This document shows, piece by piece, positions 24,514-44,900 of a stretch of 64,000 bases of DNA. A program made the translations under genes and the position numbers. Source of the DNA: Brienomyrus brachyistius. Its lineage: Eukaryota > Chordata > Actinopteri > Osteoglossiformes > Mormyridae. How positions within the stretch are numbered: the stretch's first letter is position 1; each line of letters starts with the position of its first letter. Under the pieces are notes generated by a model that searched no databases, was not told the DNA's origin, and saw only the letters and a list, made by a program, of their open reading frames with translations. The stretch spans positions 62,001 through 126,000 of the forward strand of contig NW_026042452.1 in assembly GCF_023856365.1 (NCBI RefSeq), written 5' to 3'.

Positions 24514-24639
24514 TTTTTGCACAATTTGCTTCACACACTTCCTCCAGCAGAGAAGCTTACAATACTACACCCCACCAAATGACTGGATGATGCCTTTTTA
24601 TTTAAGGTCTGGCTGTGAGCCTCGATTACCGATACACTA

Positions 24640-25130
24640 TCTTCAGGCTCCTGCCGGGATCAGTCAGTATGGTGGACCTTTGGAGGAATGGGTACAAAAC
24701 CATCAGGAAAGTTTGCAGGTGCTTCAAGAGTATGTGAAGGCTTAGTTGGAGGAACAAGCCACACCACGAAATCGGAAACACAATGAGTTGGTTAATGATT
24801 AGGGGTTTGATGAAGGTCAGCTGGTGTGTTTGCGGAACCATGTTCGAGGTAAAATACAGGATCATTGGGATGCCTGTTTGTATATGGTAGTTCGGTGTCC
24901 CCAAGATCAGGGTGCAGTTTACTCTGCAACTCCAATGGAGGGGGACGGGGTTGTCCGTCAAGTTCACCGAACAGAGTTGCGTCCAGTACCACAGGGGGTT
25001 GTTATGTCAGGGGAAGATGTTCTGGTAATGTCTCCTGAGTCTGGGTTGCCCACAGGGGCAACAGAAATGGAATCGGATGAGGACTCTGTGATTTTACGGG
25101 GACAGGGCTGGTGGGAGGGGTCGCAATAGA
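24640..25130 (+). pseudogene. Ty3/gypsy integrase C-terminal remnant
   Basis: The + frame reads GGPLEEWVQNHQESLQVLQE, then EGQLVCLRNHVRGKIQDHWD, then YMVVRCPQDQGAVYSA and HRTELRPVP. This is the typical end of a gypsy-type pol: the GPY/F-like chromodomain-side region of integrase with its HRTELRP closing motif. Two in-frame stops (near 24,746 and 24,799) and the lack of the catalytic integrase core show it is dead. Confidence 0.65.
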
Positions 25131-26399
25131 GCATCCACAAGTAGGCCTCGTATAATGGAGGAGGTTATGTCCCCCCCGAGGTGTAGAGACCAGTTAAACG
25201 TTCGGTGAGGTCCACCACTGGTCATCATACCAACCCTTATAAGTTACCACGGTCAGTGAATGATCGTTCGGTTGGGGAGGAAGACCAGTGGTTTGGGGAT
25301 AGAATTCTTAGCTGTGATCGTTGGGTCATCAATTTCATTTTGGGGGATGGATTGTAGCCAGGCAATTATAGGCAGGTATAGGAACTGCAGTTCGGACTGG
25401 AGGCATAGCCGGGGCGAGATGGCTGTGCATGTTCCGATGGTAGGGCATATTGGCAAAGGAGCAGGCACGGGAAAGACAGGCAGGGTCCTGATAGATTTGG
25501 TGGAGCATCGGCGGGCATATTGAATTTGCAGTGTAGCAGCCTTTCTGTTTGCTTGTTTCAGGGGTGAACAATCTTATCCGCAAAGGGCCGGTGTGTATGC
25601 AGGTTTTCGCTGCAACTCCCTAATTAGATTTCTAATTAGAGGACTGATTAGCTGAAGAGTCCTCATACCTGGTTTTGAAGAGCTGACCTAAAGGTTACCC
25701 CAAAAACCTGTTTTTTTTTTGTTTGAATGGGGCAGTGAGTCATGGGGTAAACTACTGTTCTTTAGGGGTTTTCAAGGTGGAATTACGGGTCGATAATTTT
25801 AAGGATCAGGTTGTAAACCTCCCTGGTGTTGCTTTAATATGTTTTATCTGAGGTTGTATCGTGTATTATCAAGCCAGCCGGCTTAGTGGCCTCGGGAGCG
25901 GGGTTTAGTGGGAGCAGCTGGCTAGTTTTATTTTCTTTTTTGTTTGTGTCTTTTTCTTTGTTGTATGTATATTTTGGGTTCATTATTAGGCAGGCTGGGC
26001 CTTTTGGCACCTGTAGTCTGGGTGCTGGATTGCCCATAGGGGTCTTTTTTATTGCTGTGATTTGCTGTGTCATTCACTAGTGTGATTTGTGCTGGATGTG
26101 TTTTTAAGGTTGTGCTGTGGCGTGTACCTGAGCAAACTTTGGGCAACCTGTTCTCTTGTTGGCTTTATTGACAAAGGGTGGATTAGTCTAATTACGGCCT
26201 GCTACAAATAGCTGCATATAACGTATAAAAAAAATCACCTTATGGGTGCTCCGTAGGGTAGCAAGATCTTGAGTTTTTTTACAGTACTCGGGTACGTTTT
26301 AAAATTTTCGACCAATCAGCAAACATTATTCTGACAGCATAGCTGGGAAACCAATGAAAAGTGAGTGCAACGTTCTAGAACTTGACTTCGGGTTGACGC
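25131..26399. other. Retrotransposon-adjacent sequence, no gene seen
   Basis: Contains the right copy of the direct repeat (25,768-25,842) and G-rich stretches. It may include LTR sequence of the gypsy remnant, but I could not define LTR ends. Confidence 0.3.
25768..25842. repeat. Direct repeat flanking a gypsy remnant, right copy
   Basis: Partner of 24,439-24,513, about 1.33 kb downstream. Confidence 0.75.
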
Positions 26400-26403
26400 T
26401 CCC

Positions 26404-26796
26404 TATAAAAGAGCTGGGTACTGCTTCAAGGCGTTCAGTTGGCGCTACCTCCTGATAGAGTAGCACTGTACGGCTCTTGTTCCGTAAAACAACATCAAAA
26501 GGATGAAAAAAAAAACAATATTTAAAGAAGACGAAAAAAATCAATTTTTAAAGAAGACGAAAAAAACATCGTCTAAAAAAATAAGCCAAAAAAATAATAT
26601 CCGAAGAAGGAAAAACATGCAAAGTAAAAAAAACAAACAAAAATAAAAAACAATATCCAAAGAAGAAGGAAAAAAACATCCAAAGGGAGAAAAGAAGAAC
26701 TGAAGGGCAAACGAGGTAGGAGGAAATACAAATTTCGTTTCAGCACCGTTGGAGTGCCAAGCCGTGAAAAGCATTTGGCCAGAAGACAAGGTAAGT
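26404..26796 (+). promoter_or_regulatory. Possible TATA promoter with a non-coding first exon
   Basis: A TATAAAAG box at 26,404-26,411 is followed by about 350 bases of A-rich sequence with repeated AAAGAAGACGAAAAAA-type units. A strong splice donor (AAG|GTAAGT) follows at 26,788-26,796. No open frame of note lies between. This could be the 5' end of a transposon transcript or of an unannotated host exon. No acceptor partner is identified. Confidence 0.3.
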
Positions 26797-27590
26797 GTTG
26801 TACCTGTTATTTTAAAACAGCGCTTTTCAAAATGCTGCTTTATAATCGTTTGAGATCGTTAGCCAGTGTGACAGCTGAAGGCTTTTTGAGTTTACCAACA
26901 TAAAGTTTTATTTCTGTATTAGGACATTGTCAGGAACAATGATGTGTTCATCGCTATGATGTGGTCAAAAAGCGATGCATTGAATCTTAGAAACATTTGT
27001 GATTTTTCAAACGATGCTTTTCCTTTTATTTAATCAGTAAAATTTCCATCGGTTTTATATAGTGCCCCTTGAAATATGTCTTTAGCTCATTTTCCGGGCA
27101 TTTTACTAGAATGCATCCTGAGAAATACACAAGCTCTGCTGCATTTCCGTGCCTCGATGTTTAGTGCCGAGTATAATTGTTGCAGTTGCCTTTTATATAT
27201 TCCATGAGACCTGTTGGTACCAAGAGAAGTGTGAGACTGTCAGGGTGAATTTATCATACAATCGCACGCATAAATACCTGAGGGTTGCCAGTCCTTTTGC
27301 GTTGTTACAGGAGGACTAGAGCTGACGAGTGTGTTTCTACACACTATCAAGGGCATTGTAGTACAGTTTTCTCAGGTGGGAGAATGCTGCCGATCTCCTA
27401 TTTGACAATACAGCCCTTGATATATTAGAATATTACAGAACTAGAAGCCTTTTGCAAGGAAGAATGTGAGAAAATCCCAAGTACAAGAACTGAAAGCCTT
27501 TCAGCTGGCTATAAGAAGCGCTTGTAAGCTGTGATATCTGGCAGAGGAGGTGTTACTAAGTACTGATTACGTAGGGTGCCCAAACTTTTG
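26797..27590. other. No gene seen
   Basis: AT-rich sequence without recognisable features. Confidence 0.35.
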
Positions 27591-27790
27591 CAGAGTGCCA
27601 TAATAATGTTTTTATTTTGTAATTTTGTTCAATTTATGGCATAAAAAGTAACTATTCATCAATGTTTGCTGAAAATATTGTGTATTTTCCCCCCAGTTCC
27701 TAAAGAGACTGTATTAACTGATATTGTTGCTTTTGTAATTGAAAAGATGTTATTTGTCAAGGGGTGCCAAACCTTTGCATAAGACTGTAC
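27572..27790. mobile_element. Probable short DNA transposon or MITE
   Basis: GGGTGCCCAAACTTTTGCAG near the left side and GGGGTGCCAAACCTTTGCAT at the right side are near-identical motifs, typical of ends of fish Tc1-like MITEs. They are direct rather than inverted here, so this may be two truncated copies. Confidence 0.35.
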
Positions 27791-27836
27791 ACAGTGTGTG
27801 TATGTGTTTATGTGAGTGTGTGTCTGTGTGTGTGTT

Positions 27837-27867
<31 letters not shown>

Positions 27868-27915
27868 ATATATTTCTGTATATGCATGTGTATATATATA
27901 TTTATATATAGTTCA
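27791..27915. repeat. Compound (TG)n/(TA)n microsatellite
   Basis: Alternating TG and TA runs immediately before the satellite array. Confidence 0.9.
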
Positions 27916-27989
27916 CACACATTCAAACTTATTTGAATACACATTCAAAATAATTTTTATTATTATTATTTTCGTTTTTTTTTTTTTTT

Positions 27990-36982
<8,993 letters not shown>

Positions 36983-37250
36983 TGCGTGGAAGGCGACTGC
37001 CGCGCTGCTCACCAGGCCAACCCCCCCTGCCCCCAGTCAGCCCCCGCCAGAACCCGCACCGGTCGTGCATTTCAGCAAAGTCCGGAACCCGGGATGCCAA
37101 TGACTGACTTTCTGGTTTCGTTCACCGAGGGTTGGTTGTGATGGGGGAGGGGATCGATTCCATGTGTGTTTTGCGACTTTTTGTTGCCCCCTCCCAGTTT
37201 GCACATAAAATAATTTATCCGTTATGTTTTTAAAGCACTTCAGAGAGAGA

Positions 37251-37343
<93 letters not shown>
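37251..37343. repeat. (GT)n microsatellite
   Basis: About 45 GT units in the inferred CLCN7 3' UTR. Confidence 0.95.
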
Positions 37344-37344
<1 letters not shown>

Positions 37345-37446
37345 TTCTACACACACTTGGGTGTCAGTCCCGCTCTGTGGTCATTTGCAAAGCTTTGGTA
37401 GCATTGTGATATACATTAGTGTAAATGTGTAAAAAGCATTTCAAGC

Positions 37447-37455
<9 letters not shown>

Positions 37456-37490
<35 letters not shown>
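37456..37490. repeat. (GA)n microsatellite
   Basis: About 17 GA units in the inferred CLCN7 3' UTR. Confidence 0.95.
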
Positions 37491-37492
<2 letters not shown>

Positions 37493-37972
37493 GCCAGGCC
37501 AATAACGTTCCTCTTTTACTCAGAGTTTTTTGAGTGTGGTCTATTGACAGAGGGTACCACAGTTTTCTTGTGACTTTAGTTTTACTTTAGGGGAAGTTAA
37601 TTTTCCTCTCCCAGATAATTGTCTTGCACATTGTACCATTAACCAATGCCTCCCACCCCTCCCATGCCAGTGTAGGTAAGACCAACCCTGCCCCCCCCCC
37701 CCCCCCCCCGGAAAAACCCTGACTCGCTTTGACCTTTTTCTCTCATGCTGGATGCTAGCGGTTTTTAACATACAGTGTTTTTTCTCGTGAATTCGCCCAT
37801 TGGCTGACTGCCACACTGCCTGCGTCCTCCCCCACCCACGCCAGTATGTGACAGTATGTATCCCCCCCACCCCGGGTGATTCTCCAGGTCCTGTGTTTTT
37901 GATGGCGATTTGTCTCTTGTTGCGCCGTACAGCCTCTAGGTGGCAGAAACCCTGGTTTCTGATATATACCTG

Positions 37973-37978
37973 AATAAA
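37973..37978 (+). promoter_or_regulatory. Candidate polyadenylation signal for CLCN7
   Basis: AATAAA about 1.0 kb after the stop codon. A second AATAAA lies at 38,826-38,831. I cannot tell which is used. Confidence 0.4.
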
Positions 37979-38840
37979 TTATGCAAATCGGGGTCAGGTT
38001 TACATGGGTCGGGTGCCAAACAATGCCAGTAGTGTGTGTGTGTGTGTGTGGGGGGGTGACTTCACAGGTGCTCTCCTGAAAATGTGTGTATATCATTGTT
38101 TTTAAATGGCACTTACTGAAAGCAGAGTGGGGTTCAGGGCAGCTTAATGATTTGCAAGGTGACCATGGGTCGTGTTTGGCCAAGGGGGCGCTAGTGTGTT
38201 GAGGAAAGGAACTTATTCTGGTCTTTGCAGGCTGTGCTAGAAACCCAAACCCACCCCCATGGCTGTATGTGGCTCCGCACTTTAAATGCTTCTTACCCCA
38301 CCTCGTTTCCCATCTGCGCCCTACAACTTACAAATCCTTGCAATGTCACGTGCAAGGGGGCCCCCTACTGGCCAAGCAAGGCCCTACAGTCGCTGGTGCC
38401 CTTGGGGGTCCAGCCGTACAGTTTTTGCCAACAGCAGAGTTTACACTTTGACTAGTTATGTGCTGTTTAGTTATTTTGTTTTTAATTAAGGTGAACTTGC
38501 CTAAGTGACCCTGATCAGTTAAATAGGGTTTTTACCCACCCAACAAGCCTATCGAAAATGGACATACCAGTTAAACGGTAAACGATGTGAATCCCTTATC
38601 AGATTTTGATTTTATTCTGAATATTAAATGTCGTGTTTTAACTCAACCTTAAATAAATTAAAGTATCTCCATTTTAAAGAGCACTGTGACTGGATGAGAG
38701 AATTGTTTCGGCGTTGGCAAGTACCACCTTAGCGTACATTTATAGAAACGGCTGAAATATACTGGATAATTTTGCATAATTTTTATTTTGCCAAGCTTGA
38801 TTTTCTTCTGTGATTTCTGAAATCTAATAAAGGTTTTGAT

Positions 38841-41800
38841 GCATATGCCTATTTGTATTGCACGAGTCAGTCATGCTGTTTAATAAGAATCATTTGTATT
38901 TATACAAACAATGATAAAAAAATTATTGTATTAAATGGCGTGTTTGATGATACTGCTGGTGACTCCGTGGCACTCTTTGAGCAACGTGTCCGTATCCTAA
39001 TTTTCTACCTTCTGACACACAAATTCTCAGACTAAATGAGATTACTGCAGTCCCGTTGCCGGGGTAATGCAATTGTTTAGGTGGATGTCGCTGAATGCAT
39101 TTCAGTGGGAGGTCCAGAAAGCCTGGGACGCGATTTGACGGGGTAGAAATGAGATGAACGGTTCTGTTGTACCTTGCAGATTTGTACCTTGCAGATTTCC
39201 CTCGATTTGCTTATTAGTTGCTGGAAATCAATATTTAAAAAAAAATGTGCGTTGAACATGCCTTTCCATCCCGATCCATGAACCCAGTTTTCCCAGATAT
39301 CAGCAAAACAATGAGAAATTCTATATATAAAAAAAAAAAAATCAACATTTGATTAAGTTTTATTAATGCTTGCTTTCATGTTAAAAAATTTTGGTGCACA
39401 ATTTAATTTTTTTTTTAACACACAACATTTGGTTGAAATTGTAACGTGGAACATCAAGTCTGGGGCGCAGTTAAGGGGGGGAGATTAGGACAGTAAAAAA
39501 CTTGGAACATAACTGCATTGGTGTGGGTTTGTGGCCCAATATGATATGCATTCATGGGGCCCAAATTCTCTAGCAGAATCACAGCATAGATTTCTTTGTA
39601 TATTTTTTAGGTTTAAAGGACTCCGGAGATTGAGATATTGTGTTTTTAAAGTTTCCTTGGACTCCCACAGTAAATTTTACAGAGCTGGGGTCTCCATAAC
39701 TTTTGCTGTGCAATAAATTTTGCTGACTGGGAAAGGGGGGGGGGGTTCCCCAAGATTTTTGCCGGCTCGCCTACCCATCGGCTCACCTTGAAAATGCCCA
39801 AAATGCCACCTGGCTGTTCAGCCCTGCTATAAAGTTGCAGAAAGACACGACGTTGTACTGTGACCTTACGATGTTACAGATCCGAGAAATAGCGTACTAA
39901 GCAGCACGTGTTTCCCTGCTGTGTTAAGGTGGGCCTTAGAAACCCATAACGCACTAATGCAGCTCTGGATGGCGGGCTATGCGTCAGTAATGCTGTCAGA
40001 GAAGATTCACTCATTAGTCTGATGTGAACTTAATCAGATTATGGGTCCTTTTTAGTCGCAGAATACAACATAATCCATGGCAAATGGACATCGGTGCCGT
40101 CTTTATGATGTTATGCTGACAGTGCCTTTAATCCCACCCCCCACCCCCCACCAATCCCTTTCCCAACTTCATGTTGTCTCTTAATCCTGTATGTTTCAGT
40201 AATATGAAGACGGAATTTCAGTATTCTCTGTTGCGGTTGTTTTATTTTTATCTCGCGAGTTTCATGCATTTTTAAGAACCGCGCAGAACATCAGTTAACT
40301 CTGTGCTGCTGGAATCCTGAGGATTGCCTTGATGGGTAGTGTAGGAGTTGAAGGATTTGCGTAGTCAGATTTAATTTTTTAAAAAGGAAATCTATTAAAA
40401 AGTAACATGCAAAGTAGTTTATTATTATTATTTTTTTTTTTTTTTACATAAGAATTTCAAGAGAAACTGAGAGCCTCGTTTTAATGGGCTTGTCTGGTAA
40501 AGTTAGTTTGACACTTGTACTGCATGTATTATTAAACATTTATCTATCCATCCATCCATCCATCCCGGCTCCGTCAACATGCAAACTTCAGTAATTCAAA
40601 ACACTTAGTATTGAGCTTCCATTGTGAGCCTTAGCAGCCAATAAACAAACCGCCAATAATGAATATCACAGGCTTTGGTGATGGACACAGACTTCCAGAC
40701 ACGCCCCATATTCCTGACGCATTCCTCACCATGACCCTGTCTACTTCACATTCGCAGCCCAATATTTCATTCAAACTGGAGTTCGAAAGCTTGTTGGAGC
40801 CGAATGGACAATTTTAAAGACCAACATGGCAGAAAATTCAGTTCTGAAAGAAAGGAAGTTTCGATTTTTAATGAACTTATGAGATGCAGCAGAGATTCAT
40901 CTTACCCTCAGTAATCTTTAGTTATAGCTTTCAGGGACTGGGATATAGATAATTTAGAAATGTGCTGCTTTTTAAAACACTAAGTAGGATTCCAATACTT
41001 TTCCAAGACACGGTATAATAGTATAATGTATTGTTGGTGCGCTGTGGGAGGGAGGTGCTGTCCTGGCAGGGGAGACAGGTGACTGAAACCTTTTGTAGCG
41101 ATTTGTTCCGCCTGTCTGTTGGGCAGAATTTAGTTTGCTCTCTTTGTGCTTCCAGTAAATCTAGGTCCCGTTCCCATCATACCAGCAAGTCCGTGCAGGG
41201 TGGATCTCTGGCTAATCTCTTTTGTTGTTTGATTCCCTCCGCGGAGGAAAAAAAAAAGAACTCGAGGTCACCTGCGGTTCCGAACCACATCTCCAGCAGG
41301 TCAGTGATCTCAGAGTAGCACATGCCGTTTATAAGCCAAAAGAAAAATGGTTGAAAAGTACGACACCTGTGTTATTCTATTTTGGTATTTAAGTGACAGA
41401 ATTCCACTAAAGGTGAATTAAAAACTTGCTTAATTTATTGAGAAATGCTGAAGAAGTAAATGAACAAAGGATGAGAGAAGCTGCTGGAATCTGAAGCAGA
41501 CATGATGCAGGTTCGAAACTGCACAGTTTTGATCTGGAATATGGGACACAATCCACATTATAAGCACTGAGCTAAATGCCAAGTTTTAAATGGCTATTTA
41601 TCTATTACAACCATTGTTTCAGTGAAAGTTGTATGCAGATGTTTATTACTTAGTAATAAGGCAATATTTGGCTCAACTATGGTTTGTCTGTTACTAATGA
41701 AATAAACTTTTCCTATATATAGAGACACAGGACTTTTCTCACTTCTGATCTAAACCATAATTTAGTCTGTTCTTATTTAACATGACACTATAATAAAAAT

Positions 41801-41919
41801 ACATCCGAAGTTAAAAATCCTGGAAGACTGCGTCAAATAGAGCAGCAGAGCACCGCCCCCAAACAGCCTCTGTGGGGCAGCAGTGAGCTCAGAGTGCATC
41901 CCCCCCCCAGGAGGCAGTG
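38841..41919. other. Intergenic region between CLCN7 and RGS11, no gene seen
   Basis: CLCN7 (+) and RGS11 (-) converge across this stretch. A CCATC tandem run at 40,549-40,564 may be a SINE tail. A minus-strand AATAAA at 41,642-41,647 is a candidate RGS11 polyadenylation signal. The 95-codon + frame at 41,031 has no recognisable family and an internal A-run, so I do not call it. Confidence 0.45.
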
Positions 41920-44900
41920 TTAGGAAGAGCAGGCTGCTGTGGGACTTGCTGGTGACCCCAGGGACTTGGTCTTGCCGTTGTCCTCTAAGGCCTGGGCGAA
42001 AAGGGCAGGGTTACGGCTGGAGTGCCGCTGGCGTCTCACAAAGGGAAAGACACTGGGGCATGATGGGAAGGAGAACATGTTAGCGTTCCGCTAACACTTG
42101 TGGCACTGCCTTTTCTAAGTCAGCCATGTTGGAAAATCCTTGACTACCGTGGAATTACAAACAGAAACTGGAGAGCATCACAGGGGACGCAAAAGCAATT
42201 AACATTACAGAACTCTGTGTAGTCTTAGTGACGAAGCTAAGCTGAAGCCAGCAGTTCACACTAAGCCCAAAAATCCCTGGAATTAATCGTTAACAACCCC
42301 AGAAACAGAACCTGTGTGTATCCCACACCAATATGAGTCTTATCCCCTTATATAAAATACATGGAATATATTACAGAAAGACCCCTTTTATAGAAGATAA
42401 TAGTTTTACCTTTTTTTGGTCTCTTGTGGTTCTATGGCTCTAGCCAGCATGTTTTTGTAGAGATCGGACTTTAAATAGCGGGCGTAGGAGTCCTGAGGGT
42501 GAGAGGAGAGGCCGAGAGCCCGTTTTAATGAAGCTGTCATCCACTTTCATGGCTGTGCACAGTTAATGCTCCTACCTTCTTCATCAGGAAATAGATGTGC
42601 ATCTGGGCGTCATCCAGGACAAAACGATGTGGGCTTTTCATGCCCTGCAGGGTCTTCTCCATGGTCTTGCTGTCCACGTTTACCCACTTGCTGGCTCCCG
42701 GGGCCAGGAACTGCCTGGGGGGAAGGAAGTGATGAGCCTGAGCTTTGCAGTCCCACTGGGAGTAAGCAAGTGCCACATCAGGGCCTGCTCTAAATTCAAC
42801 TGGGATGCAAACTGTCCCACTGGGCCACAAGGTCGCACTCACTTGTAGACCTCTTCCACCTTCTGCGGGATCGTAGCGCTCTCGCCGTGCCGGATGTCCT
42901 CACAGGCCTCCCAGAAACAGAGGTTCTCCACTGTGAATGAAACAGCGCATGCATCAGCTACCTGCAGGAGGCGCTCATCACGATGCCAATATGGAGGAGA
43001 ATTGCCTTTCATAGAGGGATCATGATTATTAATTTAGCAGATGCTAGATCCTATTTTTTTTTTTTTTTGAGAGGGCAGGGTCAGTCAGTCCCTGGAGTAA
43101 CTGATCGACGGCCCAATAGTGAGGTCACTCAGCTGACTCTGGGATTTGAGCTGATGACCTCCTGCAATGAATCCCAATCTGCTGAGTCACACACTGCCCA
43201 AATAGGCCCGCAGTGATCAAATAATGAATATGATTCTTACTTGCTGACGATGCCTCCATGAAGCTGATCTACTTGGGCGGGGGGGTCTACATGCTGCTCA
43301 CCACTGAACTCCTTCTCCAGGTACTCCCTGAACTTGCACCGTCCCAGAGGGTCCCTAAGGAGCTCCGTGAAGCCGAACCCCCATCGTTCCACCCGCAGCT
43401 TGGTGGGTGTCTCCACCCTGCACCAGGAGGCGTGGAAGTGAAGAGACGACAGTCACCTCTGGGGGTGTGGCCCTGAAGAGGCAGGATGGGGCGCGGTAAC
43501 GCACACTCACATGTCGGCATTCAGCGTCCAGAGTGCCGTGTCATCTGTTATCCAGGGGTTGCTGGGGGGGCAGCCTTGCATCATGGGGTCATGGTTCAGG
43601 TACTGCTCGCTGAACTTAAGGAAGCTGAACACAGAAGACCAGCCATTCCCAGTTTTAGTCCTACTTTCTATAATCCTTGCAAGTCATCAAATATTCAGGT
43701 TCAATGCTGGCATATTCCAGCAAACTGGAGCTCGAAATGGTGACGAAATGATTATACGTCATTGAACCCTATAAGGAAATTCTCTTTTCATCTCCTCCAT
43801 CTTGCTCTCCATAGGTGAGAGAAAGCTTGGTAGCAAAGGGCAGCTGCCCGTAGAGGCTCCCAGGAACCTGGGGGTTAAGGGCCTTGTTCAAGGACCCACA
43901 AGTGTGCTGAAGCCAGGCTTGAACCGGCGACCTTCTGATCAATATTAAGTAATTATTTGCAGTTAAATACAGTTCAATTCAGTTTAATAGTCAACCGGTT
44001 TCAATATTAGTTAGGCATCATTAATCCAGGATATGTGTGACTCTGAGATTTATGGTGAAAGATGGATGGGCAGATGGACGAAAGAACGAAATAACGAGGT
44101 TAGATTTTCACAAAGAGCAGTCCCCAGCATTTTTGTCAGAATTAACATGAAATAGATCCCCCCCCCCCACCAATCAGAGGCACAGTATACAGAATACCCA
44201 GAGATATCCCCCAGTTAGGGACTAATGTGGACTGGTGTCGAACCAGTGGTCCCCCAGCTATGCTGGGACTGAGGCTGAATCACAGGTGTTGGGGGGGGGT
44301 AGGTGGGGGAGGCTGTTATCCAACCTTTCCAGGCAGATGGAGGACTTGACCCTCGAGCGGCCCAGGGATTTCCTGATGTGTTCAATCTGGTGTCGGGAGC
44401 CATGAAAAATCACACGGGGAATATAAGAGTCAGAAAAAACACATCCAATCCCTGATAAGAGCCATGCTGTTGTACCTTTAAACAGAATTTGTCAATATCT
44501 GAGAGCCAACAAAAGAAAACGACAACACAGATGTAGATCCTTCCGAAGCAATTTTCTTATGACAGCATTCTTAAGAGCCCACTTAATCACCCTCTTTGGT
44601 TGTTCTTGGCAACCATCCCATCAGCTGAAATAGGTTCACTCTAAATTCTTTCAGGCTTACCTCTCTTTTGTAGTAGTCCGCGTTCTGTTCTGTAAAGAAG
44701 GAAGAAACAAAACCGTCTCTAAACATGATATAAGCCACATGTTTATGGGAGTTTTACTTGCGCAAAAATGTTCTGAGGGCACAAGGTTCATTGGTTCAGA
44801 GAGATAACCAATCAGACTGTAGAAGTGGTGGATACAGGCAACTAGAGGAGGGGGGGGGGTCAACCAATCAGATGTCTTGTTCCTGCCTCCTCTAGTTCCT

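Larger units (their letters stand above)
36983..38840 (+). other. CLCN7 3' untranslated region (inferred)
   Basis: Downstream of the TGA. It contains a (GT)n run (37,251-37,343), a (GA)n run (37,456-37,490), a poly-C run near 37,690-37,709 and two AATAAA candidates. The transcript end cannot be fixed from sequence alone. Confidence 0.5.

Noticed and set aside
41031..41318. 95-codon + frame between CLCN7 and RGS11
   Set aside because: Low-complexity Ser/Arg and Lys runs, no family resemblance and no splice context.
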